In this document: piece by piece, positions 8,753 to 17,591 of the stretch
Position numbering within the stretch: position 1 is the stretch's first letter
Layout: each line of letters opens with the position of its first letter
From: Rhizomicrobium sp.
GTDB taxonomy: Bacteria > Pseudomonadota > Alphaproteobacteria > Micropepsales > Micropepsaceae
DNA length: 64,000 nt
Assembly (NCBI GenBank): GCA_037200045.1
Contig: JBBCHM010000001.1
Location: 682,001-746,000, forward strand
Reading direction: 5' to 3'
The notes under the pieces: model-generated
The model's input: the letters and a program-made list of their open reading frames with translations, nothing else
Database searches by the model: none
What the model was told of the DNA's origin: nothing
Position numbers and translations under genes: made by a program

Positions 8753-11557
8753 GAGCGGCGCGTAGAGCGCGTCGCTTGGGTCGGGCCAGCCGAACTGCTC
8801 GCGGCGCTCCGCCAGGACGCGCCGATAGATCGCGACGTCGACATAGTTCGCATGTCGCGGCGAGTCGACATAGTTCTTCGTGCCGCGCAGATTGGGCCGG
8901 TCCTCGCGCTTCAGGCGCTCCCACTCCGCGGCGCCCTGTCCGCTCTGTTCGATCCACGCATCCATCGCCGCCATCTGGGCCATCTCGTCGAAGCGCTGAT
9001 ATCCGGCGGAGGCAAACTCCACGAATCCCACGATCGCCAGGCCGTGCAGACGGCGGTGGAAGATGTTGAGATACAGCTCCGGGTGACCCTGCTTCCAGCT
9101 GAACAGCTGCTCGTCGAGATAGGGAATCTTGTAGTTGTAGCCGGTCGCGAACAGGACGAGATCGAAGCTCTCCTCGCTGCCATCGGCGAAGATCGCGCCG
9201 GTCTCGGTGAAGGTCTTCACGTCGCGCTTGGCCTTCAGATCGCCATGCGCAAGGTAGTGCAGGATCTGGGTGTTCATGATCGGATGCGATTCCAGCGCCT
9301 TGTGATCGGGCGCCGGCAGGCCATAGCGCGTCAGGTCGCCGACGACCGCATCCAGCATCTTGCTGGGATCGTCCGGGATCACGACGCCCTTGGGCGGATG
9401 GACGCCGCTCAGGAACACGTCGGTCGGTATGCCGAAGATATGCTTGGGCACGAAGCGATAGCCGCGGCGAACGCTGATGAAGGCGGCATCCGCCGTGCGC
9501 GCCGCGTCGCAGGCGATATCGACGCCGGAATTGCCGGCGCCGACGATCAGCACACGCTTGCCGCGCAGGATGTCGGCGCTGCGATAGGACACCGTGTGCA
9601 TGACCTGGCCTTTGAAGCGGTCGAGACCGGGATAGTCGGGCAGGCTCGCATGCCAGGTCACGCCATTGGCGCTGACGATGCCGCGATAGATCCGCGTCTC
9701 GCCGTTCGACAGCGTCACGCGCCAGCCGTCCTTCGCGTCCTCGCCCAACGGTTCGGCATGGCGCACTTCGGTGTTGAACGTGATCGCGCTTCGCAAGCCG
9801 AAGGTTTCGGCGAAATCGCGAATATAGGCGAGAAGCTGACGATAATTCGGATAGTCGGGATAGTCCTGCGGCATCGGTAGGCCGAAGAAGTTCGACGTGT
9901 ATTTCGACGAGATGAAGTGCGCGGACTCGTACATCGACGAGCCCGGATTATCGATATCCCAGATGCCGCCGACATCGCCGTGGCGCTCGAATTGATCGTA
10001 GGGTATTCCGGCGAGCCGGAAGGCGCGCGCCGCAAGCAGGCCGCAAGGCCCCGCGCCGACGATGCAATAGCGGCCGTCATAATGCGTCATGGGCACCGCG
10101 CGTGCGCTCTCTGTGCGCAGATCGGCTTCGGCCATCACGCTGTAATCGGCCGGCCGGTTCGCCCGCATCCAGGCGGCGAAGCCGATGCCGGCGAGGATCA
10201 CGGCGGGATAGATCGCCGGCAGCCACTTGACCCAGGCGAGGTCGGCCGTCGCCAGCAGCGGGAAGTTCACGGAAACCAGGATCGCCGCCGCTACAAGTCC
10301 CGCGGCGCCGATGACCGACGCCACCAGCAAGCCCACATTCCCCAGCATTTTGCGCCGCGCCAGCCACGCGATGATGGCAAGGGCCGCGAATGCCTGCAGC
10401 ACGATGATGCCGAGCGTGCCGGTGCCGATCAGCACGGGGATGCCGGCCTGATAGGGATCGACGCCGCTCGCGGCGAAAGCTGCGACGCAGATGAGCGTGA
10501 GCACGCTGACGGCAAGGCTGGCATTCGACGGCGCATAGCGCGCCGGATGGAAACGGCCCAGAAACTGCGGCAGGAGCTTCTCGCGGCTGAGCGCAAAGAG
10601 GTAACGCGCGGCGGCGTTATGGATCGCGAGGTAGGACGCCAGGATCGAGGTGCAGACGAGAAGCGCCGAGATATCCGACATCGTCTGGCCGCAGAACCGT
10701 GCGAACAGGCTGAACATCAGCATGCCGCCGCCCGCCGCCGCCGCGCTTGCGGCATGCTCGAAGGTCAGCGCGCCCACCGTCACCCAGGCGGTGAAGAGAT
10801 AGAACACGCCGATCAGGATCACCGCGGCATAGGTCGCGGTCGGAATGCTGCGCTTGGGGTCTTTCGCCTCCTCGCCATAGAGCGCGGCGGATTCGAAGCC
10901 GATGAAAGACGTGAAGGCGAACATCAGCGCCACGCCGAAGCCCGGCGAGAACAGCACCGCCGGCGCAAAGGAGTCGGCGGGAAATGCCATCAGGCCTTTC
11001 TGCGTGATCACGGCCGCGTCGAACACCGCCAGCACCAGGATTTCCGCCGTCATCAGCACGCCGAGGATCCGCGACGACAGGTCGATGGAGCGGTAGCCGA
11101 GCACGGCGACGATCGCGATGCCGCCGGCCGCATAGACCAGCCATGAGATCGTCACGCCCAACGGCGCCAGCGCAAGCGCCAGGAAGTATCCCAGGAACGC
11201 CGCCATGCCGATGGTGAAGCTGACATAAGCGATCATGGCGATGAACGCCGCGCCCACGCCAAGTGGCTTGCCCAGCCCCTGCGCGACATAGGTGAAGAAC
11301 GCGCCGGTGCTCACGATGCGCCGGCTGATCGCGGCATAGCCGACGGAGAAGCAGATCAGCGTCAGCGTCGCGAACAGGAAGGCGGCCGGCACGCCGCCGC
11401 CATTGCCCCTGGCGAGCGCGATGGGAAGGTTGCCGATCATCGCCGCCAGCGGCGCGGCCGCGGCGACGACCAGGAAGATGATGCGCGGCGTGGAAAGGAC
11501 GCGGCGGTGCTTGCCGGTCTCGAAACGTCGCGTGATGTCGCGGAGCGAGGCGTCCAT
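8744..11557 (-). CDS. Fusion of APC-type permease and flavin-containing monooxygenase
   Basis: A single 937-residue frame with two complete proteins joined. Residues 1 to about 475 are an amino acid/polyamine/organocation permease with about 12 hydrophobic segments (N-terminal IIFLVVAAAAPLAAMIGNLP, GFESAALYGEEAKDPKRSIP before a membrane helix). From residue 490 there is a full FMO: FAD site GAGPCGLLAARAF, FMO fingerprint FKGQVMHTVSY, NADP site GAGNSGVDIACDAA, and LVLFATGY. The FMO half has its own methionine at 490 (base 10090), but no good ribosome site precedes it, so a fused product is expected. Its ATG lies four bases after the SDR stop, with GGAGGG inside the SDR end. Transporter and oxidase would act on one imported substrate; which one is unknown. 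Confidence 0.88.
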   Translation of the reverse strand: MDASLRDITRRFETGKHRRVLSTPRIIFLVVAAAAPLAAMIGNLPIALARGNGGGVPAAFLFATLTLICFSVGYAAISRRIVSTGAFFTYVAQGLGKPLGVGAAFIAMIAYVSFTIGMAAFLGYFLALALAPLGVTISWLVYAAGGIAIVAVLGYRSIDLSSRILGVLMTAEILVLAVFDAAVITQKGLMAFPADSFAPAVLFSPGFGVALMFAFTSFIGFESAALYGEEAKDPKRSIPTATYAAVILIGVFYLFTAWVTVGALTFEHAASAAAAGGGMLMFSLFARFCGQTMSDISALLVCTSILASYLAIHNAAARYLFALSREKLLPQFLGRFHPARYAPSNASLAVSVLTLICVAAFAASGVDPYQAGIPVLIGTGTLGIIVLQAFAALAIIAWLARRKMLGNVGLLVASVIGAAGLVAAAILVSVNFPLLATADLAWVKWLPAIYPAVILAGIGFAAWMRANRPADYSVMAEADLRTESARAVPMTHYDGRYCIVGAGPCGLLAARAFRLAGIPYDQFERHGDVGGIWDIDNPGSSMYESAHFISSKYTSNFFGLPMPQDYPDYPNYRQLLAYIRDFAETFGLRSAITFNTEVRHAEPLGEDAKDGWRVTLSNGETRIYRGIVSANGVTWHASLPDYPGLDRFKGQVMHTVSYRSADILRGKRVLIVGAGNSGVDIACDAARTADAAFISVRRGYRFVPKHIFGIPTDVFLSGVHPPKGVVIPDDPSKMLDAVVGDLTRYGLPAPDHKALESHPIMNTQILHYLAHGDLKAKRDVKTFTETGAIFADGSEESFDLVLFATGYNYKIPYLDEQLFSWKQGHPELYLNIFHRRLHGLAIVGFVEFASAGYQRFDEMAQMAAMDAWIEQSGQGAAEWERLKREDRPNLRGTKNYVDSPRHANYVDVAIYRRVLAERREQFGWPDPSDALYAPLKK

Positions 11558-11561
11558 CTGG

Positions 11562-12380
11562 TCAGCCCTCCGCCGTCAGGCCGCGGCTTTCCAGGAAGCG
11601 CTTCAGGCCCTTCTCGCCCTGCTTCTGGAAGGTCGGGATCATGCGCGGCAAAAGTCCCGGCGCGATGCAGACGATTTTCGCCGTCACGCTGTCCCAGAAG
11701 GGCAGGTGGGTCTCCAGCCTCGTGCCGTCGAGCGCGCGCAGGCAGGCGGCGGCGACGTCCTCGGCGCTCAGCACGTCCTTGTTGAGGAAATTCAGCACCG
11801 AGCCGCCATGGGTGGCTTCGTAGCGCAGCATCGGCGTGTCGACCGCGCCGGGAAACACGCCCACCACCTTCACGCCGTGCGGCGCAAGTTCGAGGCTTGC
11901 CGCCGTCAGGAACCCGCGCAGCCCGAATTTCGAGGCGCTGTACGCGGCGCTTCCCGGCAGCGCGACGAGACCGGCGGCGGAGACGATCGACAGGATCGCA
12001 CCGGTCTTGCGCTTCACCATGACCTCGGCCGCCGCTTTGGTCAGTTGCATCGGCGCGATCAGGTTGATGGCGATGTGGCGCTCGATCTCGGCGAAGGAAA
12101 GATCGACGATATTGCCGGGGCGGATGATCCCGGCATTGTTGACCAGCAGATCGGGTTCGGGGCGCGCCTGGATAAGCTGGGCGACGGACTCGCGGCCCGC
12201 GCCGGTGGACAGGTCGGCGACCACCGTCTGCGTGCCGTCCGGCAGCGCGGACCGGTTGGTGGCCAGTCGCGCCTCGTCGATGTCCACGAGGGTGAGCGCA
12301 TAGCCGCGCTCCGCCAGCTTGCGCGCCAGCGCCGCTGCGATGGCGCCGCCGCCGCCGGTGATGATCGCCGTTTTGCCCAT
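11562..12380 (-). CDS. SDR-family NAD(P)-dependent oxidoreductase
   Basis: A 272-residue short-chain dehydrogenase. The cofactor motif TGGGGAIAAALA is a variant of TGxxxGxG, followed by NNAG (residues around 85) and the catalytic YSASK with an upstream serine (SIVSAAG). The C-terminal 40 residues extend past the core fold. An ATG at 12380 starts directly before the cofactor strand; a GTG at 12395 adds five residues. It is the first gene of a two-gene transcript with the permease-monooxygenase and is divergent from a TetR gene; the palindrome between them probably controls both. Confidence 0.9.
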   Translation of the reverse strand: MGKTAIITGGGGAIAAALARKLAERGYALTLVDIDEARLATNRSALPDGTQTVVADLSTGAGRESVAQLIQARPEPDLLVNNAGIIRPGNIVDLSFAEIERHIAINLIAPMQLTKAAAEVMVKRKTGAILSIVSAAGLVALPGSAAYSASKFGLRGFLTAASLELAPHGVKVVGVFPGAVDTPMLRYEATHGGSVLNFLNKDVLSAEDVAAACLRALDGTRLETHLPFWDSVTAKIVCIAPGLLPRMIPTFQKQGEKGLKRFLESRGLTAEG

Positions 12381-12412
12381 GACCCGTCCGCACACAGATG
12401 TTGAATTTCAAT

Positions 12413-12431
12413 ACGTGATACAGTATCACGT
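12413..12431. promoter_or_regulatory. Perfect 19-bp palindrome, likely TetR operator
   Basis: ACGTGATAC-A-GTATCACGT is a perfect inverted repeat around base 12422. It lies in the short gap between the divergent SDR and TetR genes, five bases before the TetR ATG. Length and position fit an operator bound by the adjacent TetR protein, repressing its own gene and the SDR/permease-monooxygenase transcript. Confidence 0.7.
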
Positions 12432-12436
12432 TTTTC

Positions 12437-13087
12437 ATGACAAGCTGGAACGCTCGGAAAAAGAAGCAGCCGCGCAAGGTGGCCCGGACGAAGGCGCAGC
12501 AGGTACGCTCGAAAGAGACCGTGCAGCGCATTCTCGATTCCGCGATGGCGCTGACGGCGGAGAAGGGCGAGGCGGTCACGATGTCGGAGATCGCCAAGCG
12601 ATCGAGCGTCGTGATCGGCGCGGTCTATCGCTATTTCGCCGACAAACGCGCGATCAACCGCGCCATCCTGTTGCAGCATTTCGCGCAGGTGGAGGCGATG
12701 CTGCGCGAGCACATCTGGGCGGCCGCCAGCGCGGACGAGTTCATCGCCACGGTGCAGTCGGTCTATGAGCTCTATTTCGAGATGCACCAGCGCGATCCGC
12801 TCTATCGCAACATCTGGTCGGTCGTGCAGACCGACGCGGCGCTTCAGGCGCTGGACGTCGCCGATACGCTGAAGAACGCACGGTTATTTTACGATGTGGC
12901 ACGGCCCTTCTTCCCGAAGGCCGACCGCGAGGAGTTGATGGCGGTCTGCGTGTTCCTGCTCCACTTCGCGGCATCGAGCAGCCGGCTCGCGCTCGCGCTG
13001 CCCCGGCCGATGGGCCGGCGGATGCGGCCGATCTATCAGGAGGTCATCGCCAATGCGCTGCAGAATCTCGTGCTTGCCGGGCGTTAA
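12437..13087 (+). CDS. TetR-family transcriptional regulator
   Basis: A 216-residue protein with a basic N-terminal tail and the TetR DNA-binding domain at about residues 25-75 (ETVQRILDSAMALTAEKG, then MSEIAKRSSVVIGAVYRYFADKRAI). The rest is an all-helical ligand domain. No strong ribosome site precedes the ATG because the operator-like palindrome occupies that place. It is divergent from the SDR/permease-monooxygenase genes, which it probably represses. Its stop overlaps the stop of the convergent MFS gene by four bases. Confidence 0.9.
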   Translation: MTSWNARKKKQPRKVARTKAQQVRSKETVQRILDSAMALTAEKGEAVTMSEIAKRSSVVIGAVYRYFADKRAINRAILLQHFAQVEAMLREHIWAAASADEFIATVQSVYELYFEMHQRDPLYRNIWSVVQTDAALQALDVADTLKNARLFYDVARPFFPKADREELMAVCVFLLHFAASSSRLALALPRPMGRRMRPIYQEVIANALQNLVLAGR

Positions 13088-14322
13088 CTCCCGGGCCGGG
13101 CACGGTAATGCGCGATCATCGACACCGCGAACATCGCCGACCCGAGCGTCGTGAGCGCGGCGGCGATCCAGAACGCGCCGCGCACATCGCCCGGCGTGAC
13201 GCCGAACGAGGAGAGGAACGGCCCGGCGCTCAGGCCGAAGATGGTGATCGCGGTTCCCAGCATCACGGCGCGTCGCGACGGCTCCATGTCGATTAGCAGG
13301 CGCACCTGGAACGGATTGAGCGCCAGCCAGAACAGGCCGAACAGCGCCGTTGCCACGACATAGGCCGCGGTCGATTGCGCCGTCGCGATCAGCGCGATCA
13401 CGATCGCCTGGCACAACGGCCCCAGCACGGTGACGGCGCGAAACGGCAGCCGCCAGGCGAAGCCCGCGACGGCGAAGGCGCCGGCCACCTGGGCCAGAAG
13501 GCTGAAGGCGAGCGCGGACCCCACGACGTCCGGCGCGATGTGATATTGCGCGGCGATGCGCTCAGCATAGTCCCACGCCCCGCCGATCGCGGCGTTCTGC
13601 AAGGTGATGCCCGCCAGGATCCCGATGACGGGCAGCGTCCACACCTTGCCGCCGGCCGCGGCTTCGGCGCTGGGCGGCGGCCGTCGCTCGGTGAGGACGA
13701 ACGCCGCCGCGGCGGAAATCGCGGCTATCGCGGCCAGGATGAGAAAGCCGCCATCGGCGCCGATCCGCGGCAGCAGGATCGCGGGAAAGACATAGGCCAG
13801 CACGGCCTGCGGGATCGTCTGCAGCGCCAGGAACAGTCCGTTCAGGCGATCGGGACTCTTCGAATGGGTGATGACCACGATGGCGGCGCCCAGGATGAAG
13901 CCTTCCAGGAAACCGGCGGCGCCGCGCGTGGCGAACAGCATGAGCGTGGTGTGCGAGACATAGATCGCCGCATCCAGCAGCGCCAGCAACACCGCGCCGG
14001 CGGCGACCTTGGCGGCGATCCTGCCCCGGCTCAGGACCTGTGCGCCCACCGCCGATCCGATCGCCAGCGCCAGCACCTCCACCGTCGCGAGCCGGCCGAG
14101 CGAGGCTTCATCGACGCGGCCCTCCTGCGCCAGCGCGCCCAGCAGCACCGGCTGCACGCCCAATATCATCAGCGAGGCGGTGCCGATCACCATGCTGCTG
14201 GCGATGACGTGCCAGGAATCTCGCGGGCCGCTGGGCACGAGGCCCGATTCCAGTTCCAGCCCGGCGACGCCGCTCGGCGCCGGGCCGAGCGGGGGGACAG
14301 TTTCGGATGAAACGGATTGCAT
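13084..14322 (-). CDS. MFS-type transporter
   Basis: A 412-residue protein with a roughly 35-residue hydrophilic N-terminal tail and about 12 hydrophobic helices. The layout of two six-helix halves with a longer cytoplasmic segment near residues 215-230 (TERRPPPSAEAAAGG) fits the major facilitator superfamily. No substrate-specific motif is visible. It faces away from the second TetR gene; the short gap between them (14323-14470) holds a candidate operator. Confidence 0.82.
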   Translation of the reverse strand: MQSVSSETVPPLGPAPSGVAGLELESGLVPSGPRDSWHVIASSMVIGTASLMILGVQPVLLGALAQEGRVDEASLGRLATVEVLALAIGSAVGAQVLSRGRIAAKVAAGAVLLALLDAAIYVSHTTLMLFATRGAAGFLEGFILGAAIVVITHSKSPDRLNGLFLALQTIPQAVLAYVFPAILLPRIGADGGFLILAAIAAISAAAAFVLTERRPPPSAEAAAGGKVWTLPVIGILAGITLQNAAIGGAWDYAERIAAQYHIAPDVVGSALAFSLLAQVAGAFAVAGFAWRLPFRAVTVLGPLCQAIVIALIATAQSTAAYVVATALFGLFWLALNPFQVRLLIDMEPSRRAVMLGTAITIFGLSAGPFLSSFGVTPGDVRGAFWIAAALTTLGSAMFAVSMIAHYRARPGS

Positions 14323-14444
14323 CTGGCCTTCACATCATCGCATGTCGCCGGCAGGCTAACAGCGGCGCCCCGGCACGGCCAGCGCACACCGCGTCCTGCG
14401 GCGAAGATTCTTCCGCGCACGGCGCGCGGTCCTTGCCAGAATAG

Positions 14445-14456
14445 TAGCGGTCGCTA
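14445..14456. promoter_or_regulatory. Short inverted repeat upstream of second TetR gene
   Basis: TAGCG-GT-CGCTA is a perfect 12-base inverted repeat in the gap between the divergent MFS and TetR genes. It sits within a slightly longer ATAG...CTATC context, and a similar ATAGT...GCTATC stretch occurs at 15216-15230, upstream of the TonB receptor. It could be bound by the TetR protein at 14471, but the short length makes this tentative. Confidence 0.3.
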
Positions 14457-14470
14457 TCTTCTTTCGGTCG

Positions 14471-15205
14471 GTGAACACGGATGGTCGAGCTGTCGATATG
14501 CAGAAGCGGGTGACGCCACGCGCCGGCCGGCTCGCGAAGAAAAGCCGCCCGGCGCCGCCGAAGGTTCGGCTCGAGATGAACGGCCCGCCGCTGCAGGATC
14601 GCTCCCGCTCCACCTACGATGCGATCCTCAGGTCGGCCGGCGAGATTCTGGTCGAAGTGGGCATCGAGCGGCTGTCGACGAACCTCGTGTGCAAGCGCGC
14701 GGGGCTCACGCCGCCGGCACTCTATCGCTACTTCCCGAACAAATATTCGCTTCTGAAGGAGCTCGGCGCGCGCCTCATGACGGTGCAGGACAAGGCGGTC
14801 TTCGCCTGGCAGGACCGTTACGGCAGCGCCTGGCCGGCAAGCGTTGGCGGCATGGCGAAGGCGCGGCAGGCCATCCTGCGCGATGTCGATCGCATCACGA
14901 AGACATTCCCGGGCGGCGGCTGGATCATGCGCGCCCTGCGGGCCGTGCCGACGCTCAGCGCGGTGCGCATTGCGTCGCGCGAACAGGTGGCGGAGCGCGA
15001 CTTTGCCGCGCTGGTCGAGCGCTATCCGGACGCCGACCGGAAGACGCTGCGCGTCGCGGCCACCCTGTGCGTCGAGGTCATGCACGCCACGCTGGAACTG
15101 GTCGTCGACCAGCCTGAACTCGACGGCGATCTCTTCCTGCGGGAGATTTCGTACATGACCGCGCTCTACGTGGCGTCGTTCGCGAAGCCGCGAGTCAAAA
15201 AATAA
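14471..15205 (+). CDS. TetR-family transcriptional regulator
   Basis: A 244-residue regulator. The HTH domain spans about residues 45-95 (STYDAILRSAGEILVEVGIERLS, VCKRAGLTPPALYRYFPNKYSLLKEL). The N-terminal 40 residues are basic and unconserved; ATG 14498 is an alternative start. It lies 56 bases before a TonB-dependent receptor gene and divergent from an MFS transporter, so it may control one or both. The gap before the receptor contains two short palindromes (AACTATAGTT at 15212-15221 and ATAGCTAT at 15222-15229). Confidence 0.9.
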   Translation: MNTDGRAVDMQKRVTPRAGRLAKKSRPAPPKVRLEMNGPPLQDRSRSTYDAILRSAGEILVEVGIERLSTNLVCKRAGLTPPALYRYFPNKYSLLKELGARLMTVQDKAVFAWQDRYGSAWPASVGGMAKARQAILRDVDRITKTFPGGGWIMRALRAVPTLSAVRIASREQVAERDFAALVERYPDADRKTLRVAATLCVEVMHATLELVVDQPELDGDLFLREISYMTALYVASFAKPRVKK

Positions 15206-15261
15206 CTTGCAAACTATAGTTATAGCTATCATATTTTTGTTGCACTTGCGTAGGGGGAATT

Positions 15262-17580
15262 ATGTTGCGTATTCGCCTCCAGTCGGCAGTACTCTGTTTG
15301 GCCATTCCCTGTGCAATCGCTCCGGCATTTGCACAAACTTCGGACACCGCCGGCGGCGTCGAGACGGTGGTGGTGACGGCGGAGCGCCGCGGCGAAGACA
15401 TCCAGGCCGTCCCCATCACGATCCAGGCGATCACCGGCAAGCAGATTTCCGACCTCGGCATCAAATCATCGACCGATCTCAGTCAGTTCACGCCGAATGT
15501 CGCCATCGCGCTGCCGGCCGGTGCGGGCAATCAGCCGATCATCACGATCCGCGGCGTCGGCCTGAACGATTACGACACCAACAATGCCGGCCCCAACGGC
15601 GTCTACATGGACGAGGTCTATCTCGCCTCGCCGGCGTCGCAGACCTTTCAGGCGTTCGACCTGGAACGGATCGAGGTCCTGAAAGGGCCGCAGGGCACGC
15701 TCTATGGCCGCAACACATCGGGTGGCGCGATCAACTTCATCTCGGCAAAGCCGACCGACGCCTTCACCGGCAACCTGCACGCCGAGTTCGGCTCCTTCGA
15801 CGACTACCAGGTCGAAGGCGCGCTGGGCGGCGCCATCACCGATAACCTGGACGGCCGCATCGCCATCGTGAAGAACGGTTCGGGCGGCTACACCTACAAC
15901 AGCTTCACGGGTACGCGCGAGAACGGCGCCAACAACATCGCCGGCCGCGCCCAGCTTCTCTGGAAGCCGACTTCGGACCTCACGTTCCTTTTGAACGTCC
16001 ATGGCGGCTCAGTGGCGAACCGGCCCGCGGAATACCGCCACCTCGGCGCTCTCGATCCCAACACCTTCGCGGAATGCAGCCCGCAGCAGGTCTCCTCTGC
16101 GAACAGCACCTGCGTCGACCTGTTCGGCTATGGCACGCCGAAGAACTTCTACAGCGGCGCCTATAACCGGCGCGAGCATCTGGATGTCCGTTCGGGCGGG
16201 GTCTCGCTGCGCGCCGACTATACGCTGGGCTCGCTCACGATCACCTCGCTGTCCTCGTTCGAGCGGGACGACAAGAACCATCCGGAGGATACGGACTCCG
16301 GGCCGAACCGGCTGCTGGAGATCAATTTCGGCGTCCATTCGACGGACGTCTCGCAGGAACTGCGCATCTCGCAGTCCACCGATACCTACAATTGGCTCGT
16401 CGGCTTCTATTATCTCGGCGAGAACCTGCACCAGAACCAGCCGATCTCCGAATTGCTCGACGTCGACGATTTCTTCGGTCCGGGCGCCGGCGACGCTTCG
16501 CCCGACCCCAACAATCCCAACCCGCTGACCGCGACAATCCTTTTCGACAACAGCCGGCAGATCACGAACTCCTACGCGGTGTTCGGGCAGGGCGACTACA
16601 GCATCACCGATGCGCTGAAGGTCACGCTCGGCGCCCGCTTCACCGGCGAGAGCAAGAGCTTCCTCTACAATTCGGGGCAGCAGGTTCAGGTGAACGGGAT
16701 CGACAATCTCGGCCCCGTCACGCCGATCGTGTCGGGGTATTTCAACAAGCTCGCCGACCAGTCGTTCAACTGGAAGGCGGCGGTGGATTATCACGTCAGC
16801 GACACGGTGATGACGTATGCATCGGTTTCGACCGGCTTCAAGAGCGGCGGCTTCAACGGCAGCTTCCTGTCCACCGACCCGGCGCAGGCCGTGGCCCAGC
16901 TCCAGCCGGTCAAGCCGGAGAACGTCACGTCGTTCGAGGTCGGCGCCAAGACGACGTTCTTCGACGACCGCCTGCTGTTCGACGCGTCGCTGTTCTACAA
17001 CCAATACCGCGATCTGCAGATTTTCGTGCTGACGCCGGTTCTCGGCACGCTCACCGAAGCGAACGTGCTGTCCAATGCGCGGCATGCGCACATGATGGGC
17101 GCCGACCTCAGTGTCGTCGGCAAGCCGATCGACAACCTCACGCTGACGGCCCAGATGGGCCTTCTGCAGGCGAAGGTCGATTCCGACGAGACCCTGTCGC
17201 TCGATCTGGCGGGCAACCCCGTCACCGACCATGGGCACCAGCTTCCGCTGGCGCCGCATGTCACGCTGACCACGTCGGCCGACTATCGCGTGCCGTTCGA
17301 GGACGGCAATCTCGACTTCCAGGTGAATGCGTCGTTCAAGAGCCACCAACTCTTCGACATCGCCAACAGCCCGTATCTCGCCCAGCGGGCCTACTGGCTT
17401 GAGAATGCGCGCATCGCCTATTCCTTCGATGACGACCAGTGGGAAGTCGCGGGCTTCGTCCACAACCTGTCCGGCCAGAAATATTATCTCGACATCTTCG
17501 ATCTGAGCTCGGTCGGCTTCTTTCAGGGCATCATGGGCGAACCGCGAACATTCGGCGGCGAGCTGAACTACCGTTTCTGA
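15262..17580 (+). CDS. TonB-dependent outer membrane receptor
   Basis: A 772-residue receptor with a signal peptide (cleavage after PAFAQ), a TonB box ETVVVTAERR at about residues 34-43, a plug domain (ITIRGVGLNDYD, LYGRNTSGGAINFIS), and a beta-barrel ending in LNYRF. It lacks the STN domain, so it is an uptake receptor rather than a transducer. The barrel type resembles the large group often named catecholate or plant-product receptors. The aminotransferase gene starts 12 bases after its stop, and a peptide ABC transporter lies further on, which may indicate uptake of an amino-containing compound. Confidence 0.92.
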   Translation: MLRIRLQSAVLCLAIPCAIAPAFAQTSDTAGGVETVVVTAERRGEDIQAVPITIQAITGKQISDLGIKSSTDLSQFTPNVAIALPAGAGNQPIITIRGVGLNDYDTNNAGPNGVYMDEVYLASPASQTFQAFDLERIEVLKGPQGTLYGRNTSGGAINFISAKPTDAFTGNLHAEFGSFDDYQVEGALGGAITDNLDGRIAIVKNGSGGYTYNSFTGTRENGANNIAGRAQLLWKPTSDLTFLLNVHGGSVANRPAEYRHLGALDPNTFAECSPQQVSSANSTCVDLFGYGTPKNFYSGAYNRREHLDVRSGGVSLRADYTLGSLTITSLSSFERDDKNHPEDTDSGPNRLLEINFGVHSTDVSQELRISQSTDTYNWLVGFYYLGENLHQNQPISELLDVDDFFGPGAGDASPDPNNPNPLTATILFDNSRQITNSYAVFGQGDYSITDALKVTLGARFTGESKSFLYNSGQQVQVNGIDNLGPVTPIVSGYFNKLADQSFNWKAAVDYHVSDTVMTYASVSTGFKSGGFNGSFLSTDPAQAVAQLQPVKPENVTSFEVGAKTTFFDDRLLFDASLFYNQYRDLQIFVLTPVLGTLTEANVLSNARHAHMMGADLSVVGKPIDNLTLTAQMGLLQAKVDSDETLSLDLAGNPVTDHGHQLPLAPHVTLTTSADYRVPFEDGNLDFQVNASFKSHQLFDIANSPYLAQRAYWLENARIAYSFDDDQWEVAGFVHNLSGQKYYLDIFDLSSVGFFQGIMGEPRTFGGELNYRF

Positions 17581-17591
17581 GGGCGCGCGCG

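Noticed and set aside
9917-11146. A 409-codon plus-strand frame opposite the permease half of the fusion
   Set aside because: Arg/His/Asp/Gln-rich shadow with no start signals; the opposite frame encodes membrane helices.
16009-17463. A 484-codon minus-strand frame opposite the second TonB receptor
   Set aside because: Antisense of barrel strands with shadow composition; no conserved motif.
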